A stretch of 64,000 nucleotides of DNA from Nephrocerus scutellatus (lineage: Eukaryota; Arthropoda; Insecta; Diptera; Pipunculidae), in NCBI GenBank assembly GCA_947095585.1, contig OX352764.1:5999001-6063000 (forward strand). The letters are read 5' to 3'. Positions 43,881 through 55,989 of this stretch are shown piece after piece. The stretch's first letter is position 1. Every line of letters starts with the position of its first letter. A program made the translations under genes and the position numbers. The notes under the pieces were generated by a model. The model did no database searches. It was not told the origin of the DNA and saw nothing but the letters and a program-made list of their open reading frames with translations.

Positions 43881-44980
43881 AATAGATTTTAGGTTGTGAG
43901 CAAAATGACGTCTTAATGGGTGAGAGGCATTCTAATTGAGGCCCAGGTTTCCCCTGAATTGTAGCGTCATCTAAGTATCTGTATTAGAACTTATTCAAGC
44001 GACTTAACTCCTTCTAGGAATTATAAGGATTTATGTAGCTTGAGCGGTTACAGTTGATATTGCGTTGTGCTTATTTCTGATTTTTCTCATCTCATTGATA
44101 ATTTAGGTTCTGAATATATTCCGAATTGTAAAATACCTTCACATTCCATAACCGAAACTAAAAAGATTGATATAGCAAGACATGAATGCCTTGAATATTC
44201 ATAAATCATAATTAAATAAAAATAAATAAATGACATAAAAAAATGACCGCAATACTGAATGCTCGAACCCACAGTGTGGTAATGCTCTCGCCGCTCTACA
44301 GTGCTCTACAAACCAAACAACAATTTAGAAATAATAATCGGACCAAGTCTGGTTTGCAACTTACTCGTAAGCCGCTTTGTCCTTTACATCGACCCGATGA
44401 AACGAGACTGCAATTATCAAGTCAACTGCTCGCAAACGAACAAAACGTTTCTGCAAAACGCAACCAGTTTAGTTCGAGGCGCACCTTTTACTTCTGTTGA
44501 CAGATACAAATGTATCCGACAGATAAATGTAGTCGGGCTTTAAGTCGTACGTGGTATAATAACGTGTAACGTTTTAGAAATTATCAGTTTATTAAAGTGA
44601 ATATTTTTTTCAGCCGCTGCTTAAGATAGATATTTTATCTCAGGTTATTGTTGCTCGATAGTCGATATCTTTGTTCTCCACACAGTATAGCATAATTACG
44701 ATTGGATCGTATCTATACAATGCAGCTGATTTGCCAACCCTATTAAAGGGGTTACCATAAAAACTTATGTTATTACAGCTAGTTGTGATTGCCATCGATC
44801 GATATTTGGATCTAAACTGTATCAGGTGCATTTTCCTTTTCCCATATTTATGTAATAAAAAAAAACTGAATGCAATAAATAACTACTGAAATTTGTTGTT
44901 TTTATTGTTGCTTTAGTTAAACTTTCTGTTTGTTTGGTTACCTTCTGCTTCATACAAAACCATATATATGCATTTTCGCA
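43881..44980. other. dac intron, unassigned
   Basis: No feature is recognised. Short frames on both strands (44087-44543) are without domains. Confidence 0.35.
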
Positions 44981-44984
44981 TTAG

Positions 44985-46250
44985 GCATTAGCATTGCGTA
45001 AGCTTTTCCATTTATCCTATTCTTCTGAGAAGGTGGAAAACAGCCTTTGTCCAGCCCATACCCAAAAAAGGCGAGCCGTCGTCTTCCTCTTTGTAACGAC
45101 CCTTCTTTCCAAGATCATGGAAACGCTGATGAATTTTCAGCTCATAAAAATATCTTGAAACCAACGAAATCCTTTGTGACCGGCGGTACGAATTTCGTGG
45201 GCAACGTTCCACTGGTGATTTGATGGTATATCTCACGGAACAGTGGAACCGGTCTTTGCATCAATTTTGAGAAAGCAAAGCTGTTGCACTCGACATTTCT
45301 AAGGCATTTGACAGAGTTTGCCATCAAGCTCTTTTGTCCAAAACAAGTGTTTATGGAGTTGCTGATAAACTGCTTTACTGGATTAGAAGCTATCTTTTAA
45401 TTCAAGTTGTATTGGACGGTTTCAAGTCTAAAGTACTTTACTTAAAAGCTGGCGTTCCCCAGGGCTCTGTTTTGTCCCGACTCTCTTCCTCATTTTTATT
45501 AATGATCTCTTATCTGTGACTTATAATCCAATTCACTCTTTCGCTGACTCTCATCTTCTCATATAAGTTTAAGGAACGTCCCTCCACTTCTCATGTGGAA
45601 CTCAAGCAACTACGTATTTTAAACACGTTAAGACGTTCAGATGCTGCGAAATCTTTAGGTTTTCTAGCCCGGTGCAAGAAATATTTCACTCCCTCTGATT
45701 TGGCTACTATCTGCAAGGATTTTATTCGCCCTAAGCTTGAGTACAATTGCCATATCTGGTCTGGTGCGCCTAAAACTACCTTGTATCAGCTAGATAGAAT
45801 TCAAAACCGCGCTATAAAACTTATTGGTGACGCAAATATAGAAAAATCAATTGATTCGCTTGAACACCGGATAGAACGTTTCCTGCTTGTCACTGTGTTA
45901 TCATTTCTTCTACCAGCGGTGCTCAAGAGAAATAGTCAGCTGCATGCCAACTCTCCTTGAATTTAACAGCAATACTTGTGGGTGGTGCTCATCAGTTTAC
46001 CCTCAAGCCCATCTTCGGACGTACAGTAAAATTCAGGGATTCGTTCTTCAGCCGTACAACACCGTATGTGGAATATGCTCTGCCAAGCTCTGTCTTCCCA
46101 CATCACTATAATCCACGGACATTCCAAACACAAGCTCATAGACTCTCCTCTTTTCTACTCCTTTTCCTTAACGCCCACGCTGTGACAAGCATATTGCCGA
46201 GCATTATAAGGGTAAGAACCCCTTAAGGCGTGTCCAAGTTATAAAAAAAG
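44985..46250 (+). pseudogene. CR1/Jockey-group LINE, copy A (5'-truncated, internally deleted)
   Basis: Nucleotide-level match to the copy at 49850-52770 begins at gcattagcattgcgtaagct. It contains WKTAFVQPIPKKGEPSSSSL, a degraded FRGQRSTGDLMVYLTEQWN region, ALDISKAFDRVCHQALL, KAGVPQGSVLS, then a jump past the YADD region to LRRSDAAKSLGFLARCKKYF, TPSDLATICKDFIRPKLEYN, HIWSGAP and FRDSFFSRTT. A segment between the catalytic region and the thumb has been deleted relative to copy B (about 52000-52190). It ends in a short A-rich tail at about 46240. Confidence 0.85.
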
Positions 46251-46257
46251 AAAAACA

Positions 46258-46497
46258 ACCTACCTCGCATGAGCGAAGAGGATTCTGCTCGGAAAGTCCT
46301 TTGCGGCAGGACTTATGGAACACGACAGCGAGGCCGGCCAAGCCTACGCTGGAAGGATGGCGTAGACTAGGATGCCCAGAGTTTAGCGATGCAAAACTGG
46401 ATGACATCAGCTCAAAATCGGGACCGGTGGAGAGACTTTTGCGGGACGCCAGGACCGGACCCTGGTTGTAGAGCTGATGATGATGATGATGATGACT
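46258..46497 (+). mobile_element. RTE-like LINE 3' end with GAT/ATG tail
   Basis: C-terminal coding remains GTRQRGRPSLRWKDGVD, NWMTSAQNRDRWRDF and the end of the ORF match the GTRxRGRPxLRWxDxVxxD ... NWRxxAxNRDxWRxxL motif common to insect RTE-type elements. The tail is gatgatgatgatgatgatga at 46472-46495. It joins copy A of the CR1-like LINE on the left and a dispersed repeat on the right. Confidence 0.83.
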
Positions 46498-46529
46498 TTT
46501 AATTAATTCCTCTTTATTAACTTTGGGTG

Positions 46530-46690
46530 CCTGTGGCACGTCTGTCTGTCTGTCTGCTTGTCTCTGTGTTGTGGAATTTTGCGGTCAATTTTTAACCCAC
46601 TTCCCAAAGACCGATTTCATTGAAAAATTGCTCACATGTGTATTTCCCGTGACAACACTTTTTATTCAAATTTGTGGCCCCACAGGCCTC
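46530..46690 (+). repeat. dispersed repeat, copy 2
   Basis: This is the same family as 31370-31685: a (tgtc)n start, gcggtcaatttttaacccac, gaccgatttcattga, catgtgtatttcccgtgac and aacactttttattcaaattt. It leads directly into a tandem array of its own core. Confidence 0.82.
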
Positions 46691-47262
46691 AGTGCCTATA
46701 TAAATTTTTTAAAAATTAACCCGATTTTCTTCACATTTTATACACATGGCTATCTCCGATGGGTAACACTTTTTGTATAAATTTTGAAGACCACGGGCCC
46801 CGGGGGCCCCATAAAATTTTTTTATTTTATACGCATATGTATATCCGATGGGCAACACCTTTTGTATAAATTTTGGAGACCCCTGGCCACGGGGTCGTGG
46901 GGCCAAAAAGAAATTTTTTAAAAACATTAGCCCGATTTACTTCAAAATGTATATAAATGTGTATTTCCGACGGAAAAAACTTTTTGTAAAAATTTGGGGT
47001 ACCCCCAATCAACATTTTTTAAAACAAATTAACCAGATTTTTTTTAAATTTTATACACTTGTGTATCTGCGATTGACAACCCTTTTGGTAAAAATTTGGA
47101 AGGATCCCATACAATTTTTTTAAAAAATGTACCCAATTATCTTCAAATTTTATATGCATGTGTATCTCTGATGGACAACGCTTTTTGTCAAAGAAGGACT
47201 CACATATAATTTTTTTTGAAAATTAATCCAATTTTATTCAAACTGTGTATCTCCGATCGCTT
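46690..47262 (+). repeat. ~100-bp tandem array derived from the dispersed repeat
   Basis: The core gtgtatttccgatgggcaac and actttttgtataaatttt recurs at about 46638, 46748, 46837, 46961, 47061, 47161 and 47244. Each is preceded by aattaacccgatttt and ttatacac and followed by a G/C-rich segment of varying length such as ggggccccataaa. Intervals are 83-124 bp. Similarity falls to the right. Confidence 0.8.
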
Positions 47263-49600
47263 ACTTTTAATTTTTTTTTTGCTCATTTGTTTTTTTTTCC
47301 TGTCATAGAAAATTAAAATAATAAAATAAATTGAATATAAAAATTTGGAAAAGAAAAAAAAATGTTGAGAATGTTTAATACATGCAACGGTAGTCCAGCT
47401 GTGCAGGTGTTAACAGCAAAGCAATAAAGACTTGCAACGATTTTCGTGGTTGCAGCAATTTCAAAAGATATTTTTTCATTTATTCGATACTTAGATATTT
47501 TGTGCATCTAATATAATTCACACTCGAATTGTTATTACGATTTATTTGCATATTACATCCGTTAGCGCAGTGCAGTTAACAAATAACTTTGCAATAAAGC
47601 TGCATCGAACGCAGCAGGGTAAGGCGTATAGACGAAATCTAACAGATATCTGTATTTCTGTAAGTATCTGTATCTGTTGATACCGATAATTAACATTAAA
47701 ATCGTAAGTAGTCGGTTTTTTTTTTGCTCCAAACTGAATCATATGCAGCGTGAACTGAACTCCGAGCATACTGCTACACCAGTAAAGAGGTGCATTAAAT
47801 GCAATGCAATAAATCGCGTGTTAATGCTTTGCACAATAATTCGCAATTTACTTCCACACCTGGCCATCAGACGATTTGTTGATGAAATGTGAGTTATTAA
47901 CAATTCTCTCTCGATTATTGCTTGTTTGCCATAGCTATACAGATATATAGATAAAGAAACATAGATAGACAGTTAGATTTGCCATAGGTATACGTATAGA
48001 TATAATTACAGCCAATTAAAGACCAAAGATTTCTATTTGTTTTCCATAATTAATTTAGACATAGCCATCAGAGCGCTGAGTATCTATATTCTCACTTCTC
48101 AGCGGTTTATTAATTTATCTACAGCGCGCACACAATCGAGTACTTAGCGGTTCCCATTGCATTGCAATGAAATCTATTTTCTTCACGACTAAATGAGCCA
48201 TTATCACGCCAACACAACAAAAAAAAATTAGTAATAGATACTTTGCATATGCAGTTGTTGCAGATTAATTAAGCGGAGCGCGGTCTTGCAAATGCATGTG
48301 AAGCGATTGTGTACTCGTCGATCGGAACAGTCGGTCTTTAATTTAAAAACTCAAAGTTAATGACAATTAATTGCTCTGCATGCAATGAAGTTACTTAGAT
48401 GTTGGAACACATAGAACAGAAGTAGAAGAAAAAGTTGTGAAACAAAAAAGAAAAGACAAAAACTTCGTGTGGGGTCGAACGTTATGCATAATTTATCAAC
48501 CAAAGCTTCAAGACAGCAATGACAACCAGTCCACTCGATTTCGGATGAGGACAAAACTATTTTCTGTCACACGTTAAGCTATCCAGTCAATCGGTCAGTT
48601 TTAGGTATAGATAGCCATTAAACGGCTAGCGAAGACTGAAAGATCGCGAGTAACGCTTTTGCGTAATAATCAAATGAACCACACCGCATATGCCGCACTT
48701 ACTGCGTACTGCTTTGCATTCCTGTTACCGCAAAAGGGAAAATATCAATAATTTTTGAATCGCGATATTGATTGAGCGCACAAATTATTGATCACGAGTG
48801 AACAACGATCGTTTATTGTGTGGTTGCGCTTTTATCATCGTGGGAGCTCTATGACGCGGGAGCACGCTGACGAGGTGATACACTGATGAGTATTATATAG
48901 CCATGCGGCGGCACATGCCAAATTGCGCTCAAGTTCTTCTCAACCGCATTACTCGGTTTGGCATTTGCGGTTTTCATGCGAGAATCTTAATTGGAAAAAG
49001 GATTGAAATGTCGCGCTGAGTGAATCTGCGGTCGCATCATCTTTGGCTGGATGGATGCGGCCAACCGGCGAGTGACTTCTGTATTCAACCGCAATTATGC
49101 TGTTTAAGCGATCAATAGTTCTGTGGGTGCGCGGCGGATGTGCTTGAGAGAAAGATCAAAGCGGCTCAAGAAATGTTCAAGTGGTTAGATGCGGGATAGA
49201 AAATAGGAGAACAAATTAAGGACGAATGTTTTGTCCTTCGATGAGGTTACCGCAATTTAAATAGAAAAGCGTTACAATGTAATTTCTGTCCCTTGTGATT
49301 TAAAAACATACTCCGCACAGAGCGTGCCTCCAACGTATTACTGAAGTTCATTAAAAAGTTTTTTTTTTATTTGGTCCACATACACGCTGCTGGAGCTAAA
49401 TTAAAATCTCAGCTTTTTGCCGAGTTTTTGAATTATAATGCATCGACTAAATGAGGATTTGTATAGCAAACTACTATAACAAAAAATTTCAATCTAGATA
49501 ACTAGGATTGAGAGCAAAACTGTAAAACTATATATGCGGCAACTTGGGTTTGGTACATTCTACAATAACTCCTAATAGGTCCAATATTACGGAGGCATAA
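47263..49600. other. dac intron, unusually repeat-free
   Basis: More than 2.3 kb shows no recognised transposon, tandem repeat or coding frame. Parts are less AT-biased (48240-49150) with non-repetitive motifs. By position inside the dac intron it is a candidate regulatory segment; this is inference from the absence of repeats only. Confidence 0.35.
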
Positions 49601-49606
49601 TATAAA

Positions 49607-49822
49607 GGGTGGGCCATATACTGGTTTGTTTTTAAATCATAGGCTATGGCAACACTTTTTTTGAACGATTTGCTTAAAATTTTGACAACTAGTCAGTCTG
49701 ATATTCCGGAACACGAAATATTGAAAAATTATTTTCAAATTCATTGTTGTGTATCCGAAACCGTGCGAATTTCTAAAATAAATATGGGTCGTGAAAGAGC
49801 GTTAAGCGGAACCTTTTTTTAG
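49607..49822 (+). mobile_element. Tc1/mariner DUF4817-type element, 5' fragment
   Basis: The sequence gggtgggccatatactggtt, atcataggctatggcaacac, gaacgatttgcttaaaattt and atatgggtcgtgaaagagcg matches the 5' part of the element at 34517-35640 closely. It stops near 49822, where the CR1-like LINE endonuclease region begins. Confidence 0.85.
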
Positions 49823-49849
49823 TAACATTGCAAGTGCAAGAAAAAAAAA

Positions 49850-52770
49850 TTAATTATTCTAATTAACGTTACAGCTTTCGTCCCGTCCATCTTAAATATC
49901 CTAAGGACCATGCTAATAACCATCAGCCACAATAACGGCTATATTACCCCTGGCTGGGGAGTCACTCTGTTGTACTGATTTGATCATGTTACTACTGCCC
50001 AAATCCAGCAATTCCGGCACTAAGCGAAACTCAAGTATTTGTGAATTCTGATACTTTAGATTTAAATCTGCCTGGGTATAGCTTAGCGCCCATATTTTTC
50101 CCACGACGCGGGCTCGCAATTTATGTCCGTAGTGATGTTGCGTTCAAACTTTTGCCAATGTTCCAATGTGGAATTTAATTTGATATGGCTGGGAGTAATG
50201 GTGCAGGGGCGCAACATACACTACTGCTTTCTTTATAGAAGCCCCAACTTAGACAGAGTTTCACGAGTCTGATGCACTGTCTGATTCAATTGCAAGAATT
50301 GTCACAATTGATGATAACACTGAAATCGTTATTGCGGGCGATTTCAATGTACACATTTCTGGGTGGCTTCGCCATTCTGGCCAGACAACACCCGAATGAA
50401 GGTGTGCAGAGTTGTTCGCTGAGTTAAATCACCTTACTCAGCTTGTAAATGAACCTACAAGAATACCTGCCATTGCAAATCATTCCGCAAACACCCTTGA
50501 CTTGTTCCTTACCTCTCGTCCTGATAATTACTCCGTCAATGTATTATCGCCTCTAGGCTCGTCTGACCATTGTGTTGCAACAGCTAATTTCTCGTTAATA
50601 AACCACGCAGTTAGAGAAAAAAAACTCCCAAAATAACAGTATGGCAATACGAGAAAGCCAATTGGGACGGCCTTAACAACTTCTTTTGGAGATTTAACTA
50701 ATCGCTATTGTTTCGCGATAGCAACGTGGATGCCGCCGCTGATTCAATCACAAACATCATTCTTATTGGTATGAGAAAGTTTATCCCTTTCAGAGAGAAG
50801 TCTATCAAACCAAAGGATGATTGATGGTACGACTCGAGCTGTAGAGAGGCGTCTAGGATTAAAGAGGTATGCTTTCGGTTTTACAAAGCTAACCCTACAG
50901 AGAAAAACCGAACAAAATTTAAACGAGCCAGAAATGATTGCAATGCTCATCTTCGGCGAGTCAAATTCGCCTATGACCAAAAATTGAGGCAAAAAATACT
51001 ACAATGTCCCAAAGGTAGTAAAAATGTTGGGTCATTTGCGAAAAGAATAAAAAATACAGCCTCGTCGTCCATTCCAACGCTCATTTAAAATGACACTCCA
51101 GTTGTCAACTCTAAAGACAAAGCCAATCTGTTTGCTGACGCACATTTTGCAGCTTGCTCCACGCTTCAAGATTGTGCATTGATGTCGCCTGCACACCCGA
51201 GTATTGAACACTCTATGGGACAGATCTTCGTTCGTACTCGTGCAGTTGCAAGAGTTTTAAACGATCTCAACACTCACAAATCCGCTGGGCCAGATGGTAT
51301 TTTGCCATTAGTTCTGAAGAGGTGTTCTTCTAAGCTGGCATTACCATTGCGTAAGCATTTCCACCTATACTATTCTTCTGGAGTCTTCCCGAGAAGTTGG
51401 AAAACAGCCTTTGTCCAGCCCATACCCAAAAAAGGTGAGCCGTCGTCTCCTTCTTCGTACCGACCCATAACACTTACATCCATTCTTTCCAAGGTCATGG
51501 AAACGCTGACCAATTTTCAGCTCATAAAAATATCTTGAAACCAATGAAATCCTTAGTGACCGGCAGTACGGATTTCGTGGGCAACGTTCCACTGGTGATT
51601 TGATGGTATATCTCACCGAACAGTGGAACCGGTCTTTGCATCAATTTGGTGAAAGCAAAGCACTCGATATTTCTAAGGCATTTGACATAGTTTGCCATCA
51701 AGCTCTTTTATCCGAAATGCGTTTTTATGGAGTCGATTCTCTGGATTAGAAGTTATCTTTTGGACCGCTCAATTCAAGTTGTATTAGACGATTTCAAGTC
51801 TAAAGTACATTACTTAAATGTTGGCGTTCCCCAAGGCTCTGTTTCTCATTTTTGTTAATGATATCTTATCTGTGACTTATAATCCAATTCACTCTTTTGC
51901 TGACGGCAGCACTCTCAGCTTCTCATATAAGTTTGAGGAACGTCACTCTACTTCTCATGTGGAACTCAAACAACTTCATATGTTAAGCACGTTATTCTGA
52001 CAGCATAACAAAATGGGGAGAAAACAATCGAGTAGAATTTAAGGCTTCCAAAACTCAATGCTGTCTCCTGTCGTCTAAGCGAATCTTAAATCCCATGCTA
52101 TTATCCATGAATGGCACTTGCACCGAGGAAACTGAAAATCTCGCAATTCTCGGTATGTGCGTTAACGACAAGCTACGTTGGAGCGACCACATAATTACCG
52201 TCGCACAAAATGCTGCGAAATGTTTAGGTTTTCTAACCCGGTGCAAGAAATAGTTCACTCCCTCTGATCTGGCTACCATATATAAGGCTTTTATTCGGCC
52301 CAAAACTTGAGTACAATTGCCATATCTGTTCTGGTGCGCCTAAAACCACCTTGCATCAACTAGATAGAATAAAAAATCAATAGATTCGCTTGAACACCGC
52401 AGGAACGTTTCCTGCTTGTCACTGTTTTATCGCTTTTTCCACCAGCGGTGCTCAAGAGAAATAGCCAGCTGCATGCCACCTCTCCTTGAATTCAACCGCA
52501 ATACTCGTGGCTCGTGACGCTCTAAATGCACATCAGTTTACCCTTAAGCCCATCTTAGGACGTACAGTTAAGTTCAGGGATTCATTCTTCAGCCGTACAA
52601 CACGTATGTGGAACGCTCTGCCAAGCTCTGTCTTTCCACATCACTATGATCCACAGGCATTCAAGACACAAGCTCATAGACATCTCATCTCTTCTTCTCC
52701 TTTTCCTTAACGCCCACACTGTGCCAAGCATATAGCCCAACATAATAAGGGTGCGAACGGAAATTATAAA
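49850..52770 (+). pseudogene. CR1/Jockey-group LINE, copy B (near full ORF2)
   Basis: This is the longest LINE in the window. Endonuclease: NPAIPALSETQVFVNSDTLD, PRRGLAIYVRSDVAFKLLP, IVIAGDFNVH-like, LNHLTQLVNEPTRIPAIANH, SANTLDLFLTSRPDNYSVNV, GSSDHCVATANFSL. RT: DLNTHKSAGPDGILPLVLKR, SWKTAFVQPIPKKGEPSSPS, SYRPITLTSILSKVMETL, ALDISKAFDIVCHQALL, VGVPQGSV, FADGSTLSF (catalytic FADD reads FADG). Thumb and end: LRWSDHI-like, ARDALNAHQFTLKPILGRTV, KFRDSFFSRTTRMWNALPSS. Stops and small deletions break the frame at several places. It ends in an A-run at about 52770. Confidence 0.88.
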
Positions 52771-53149
52771 AAAAAAATGTATTTTCTCTGCTGCTTAGCA
52801 TGGAGATGATCTACTGTTTTTAGAGTTACTCTACCATAACTCAGTGAGAGCCTCGCGAGTGTCGTTAATATGAATTTTGTTGAAGGCGCCTTCTATGTCG
52901 AGGAAGTTGGCAAGAGTGTATAGTTTGTATTTAAGAGAACGCCCAACCGTGTGCACCAATGTAGATATAGTATGATATGGTGACTTTGAATATACCGACC
53001 ATTGTTAATAAGACTTGTTCGTACTAAGTCTGCATAGTGGACTTCTGCAATGCCCTGCAATTAATTTATGTAATATTCATTTATTTTCTCCTTTTTAGCC
53101 TGTTTTAAAAAAAATATTTAATTTTTATTTTGACGACCTTCATATCATT
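52771..53149. other. dac intron, unassigned
   Basis: A short possible LINE remnant (cctcgcgagtgtcgttaata, gaaggcgccttctatgtcga, resembling the FxDIEGAFD region on the minus strand) lies near 52850-52900; not certain. Nothing else is seen. Confidence 0.3.
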
Positions 53150-53400
53150 AATGGTTTTAGAAATTTAAAAAAATGTACATCGTTTTATCTTAAGGATTTA
53201 ATTTTCTTTCAAAAAAGACCAACAGTAGCCTTAAAACTGGAAGCGGCCAAGAGTAACAGGGTGTGAAGTAATGCATAAAACGTTACGTACAACGCAAGGC
53301 GTGAAATAAAAACCCCATCTTACATTTTTGTCTTGTAATTAACCAAGAAATCACCTCTTTAAGTATTTGTCACTTAAAACGATACACCCTCTATAACTAT
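53150..53400 (-). repeat. MITE-like dispersed repeat, inverted relative to 63580-63850
   Basis: On the minus strand the landmarks acttcacaccctgttactct, ggctactgttggtc, tttttgaaagaaaatt and acatttttttaaattt occur in the same order as at 63730-63840. The minus-strand left end gttatagagggtgtatcg corresponds loosely to the boundary near 63580. Confidence 0.65.
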
Positions 53401-55738
53401 AAAAGTTAATGCAAGAAAATTCTTGAATAATTCCATTCGATTAAATAGAAAAAAGGAAAAGGGTAACGGAGCGGCCCATTTTTTCGACTTTAATTTTTGT
53501 CAAATAATTAATCGATCGAGAGGAGTAGGTGAAGGAAATGACAGGATGACAGAGAACATAAGAATTGTAAGAGAAACACAGAATTTTATTCTGAATAACT
53601 GTCTGACTACCTCAAGAGTGTTTAGAGTGAAAAATGCACTGATATAACCAAAAGAACAAAGAAAGAAAAACAAAAACCAAATTATATAACAGATGCTGAT
53701 GGATTAATTAATTTGAACTCAAATTTAGATTTCATATTGCCAAATTAGTAATTTAAAAGAATTTACTTAATTTTACAAAATAAAAGAAATAATCAAAAAT
53801 TGAATTTTGTAAAAAAAAAAAAAGTAAAAATCTACAGCGAATCGTCCGTAGGAAATCTCACAGTATCAGTTTCTGAGTTTGAGAGGCTTGCCCAGGTCCA
53901 CAACCATAACTTGATCGGTAGTGGTGGTTGTGTTGTTGGTGATGGTAGGTTTTCATATAAGGAGGAGGTTCAACATAAACATTAACATCAATCTATCAGT
54001 TGGATGGTACTTTACCTGCTGTTTGCCATAAAAATTATCAAACCTTTTTGCTTTGTACATTTGGTTTGTCTGAGTGTCTTGTCTGTTTGTTTGTTTGTCG
54101 CATAATAGATCTCTCACTCAATTAATTCTCTCAATGCGCGTAATGCAAAAATTCGCCTAAATCCTCTGGCAGTGTGTACATTAACGTTGCTGCTGATCGC
54201 CGCCCATATCGCAACAATAGATATACGCATACAACCCTTGGTGAGAGGGGAAGGTTGATTGGAATGATGGGGGTACGTGTACACGCACCACTGTTTCTGT
54301 TCGCTTCCACCGGACGATCCTCGATGGATAACCGCGGTACAATTTAATTTCGATTTTTGCAATTATTTTCATTTATTTTTCGCTCTAAAACTCTTAAGAA
54401 GAAGTAAAATTTTGGTGTCTTATACACACTATACATGTATGTATAATTGTGCATTTATTGGGAAGGAAGAATTTTGTGTTTACCTCTCAGGTGGCTTGAT
54501 CGATAAGCATCTGCAATTAAAAAAAAGAACAAAAAAATCGGCCGTTCGGTTGAATGAATTATTTTGGTTTTATGTTTATACGATAGGTATATTTATATAT
54601 GTAGGCATATGGTTAACAAAAAGAAAACTGTATAATTGTAATACCGAAAAATATACATATGTACATGTGAAAATATTAATAAAAACAATAAACAAAATGC
54701 CAAAGAGAAAACAACGATAATAATCGGTTAGCTTGACAGAAGGACTGGAGCGCGCGGCGGACACCACAATAGGAGGGCGCATTTAGGTATGGTAGGAAGA
54801 TATAGTAGCAGAGGGCAATAACAAAAGGGGGTTAATACGATGACGAGCGAGTGCACCAGGCCGGCAGAGCCTAAACTAAAGCGAACTAAATTGCGCGCAG
54901 ATAAGTGCTAGTAGTGCTGATGATGATATGGATGTCGATGAAAACCCCTTTTCAGCAAGGACGACAACAACAGACGAGTACATAATTGCGAGTACTATGC
55001 GAACGAGTTTAAGTGAACAAACGAAAACGGATGATCGGCAGGGGGTACGCGAAGTAGTGTGCTTTTGTTAACTGTCAGTCCAGCCAGCCAGCCAGCCAGC
55101 CAGCCATCGGGCAAAGAATAAAACCTAAAATTAAACGTCTTCAGCTTTATTACGGTAATAATATGTTACATTCTCTGTATCTCCCTCTAACTCTATCTCT
55201 CTGATTCTCTCTCTCTGTAGAGAAATATTTATATGAATAGTAGCTATTATATTCATCATCATAAACGGCTTTTTATGTCGATCGATTTGATCCTTATCTG
55301 TAAATAGATCTCTGCCTGTGTACCATTGGCCCATAATTAAACGAAATATTAACAAAACCTTTAAATGCATATTGGAAGGTTATATCAATAAACTAAATTA
55401 AGCGGTAAACAGTAAGCATTAAAAATTACGGGATAGAAGACATTTTAAAGACACAAACTAATGTTGAACCTATAAGGTTTATTACTTATCCACTAAGCAG
55501 TGGAGAGTTGTTTTTTACTATATACAGTAGATTCTCGATTATATAAACTTCTAAAACTTATTCAATTCAATATCAAAAAAAAAAAAAAAACATAAAAACT
55601 GAAATGTTTCATGTAATTCTCTAATTACTAAAACTAAACTGAATTCCACTATATATTCTGAAAAATACGACCACATGCAAAACACTGCAATTTGCAATCC
55701 AACCACAAAACAACCGCAATCGTAAAGCAGCCTCGCCA
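53401..55738. other. dac intron, mostly unique
   Basis: No transposon protein is seen. A (CAGC)n run lies at about 55081-55107, a (TC)n-like tract near 55186-55218 and an A15 run near 55576. A pogo-like end motif (cagtagattctcg) lies at 55525. A 147-codon plus-strand frame at 54277-54720 is AT-rich without a domain and is not called. Confidence 0.4.
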
Positions 55739-55739
55739 T

Positions 55740-55955
55740 AGCACACCAGTCATTATGGTATAGCATGCCGATATTTGTATGGGAGCATTAGGACCCCGGT
55801 TCCCAATCACTTTCATTTTTTAACCGATGGTGTTGTCATAGGAAATACATATGTGGGCAAAGTTTCAATAAAATCGGGTCTTGGGAAGTGGGTTAAAAAT
55901 AGATTGCAAGATTCCACCACCGAACGACAGAACAAACGAACGAAAAAACGACAGA
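55740..55955 (-). repeat. dispersed repeat, inverted copy
   Basis: Minus-strand match to 31370-31685 and 60260-60500: ggtggaatcttgcaatctat, tttaacccacttcccaagac, ccgattttattgaaactttg, cccacatatgtatttcctat, gacaacaccatcgg. The 5' microsatellite is replaced by a tcgttcgtttgttctgtcg tract. Confidence 0.82.
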
Positions 55956-55989
55956 TAGAACCATGCCGACGCAAAGTTAATATAATGAA

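Noticed and set aside
54277..54720. 147-codon plus-strand frame
   Set aside because: AT-rich with Tyr/Phe/Lys bias, no domain or splice context; long frames of this type are expected in this many bases.
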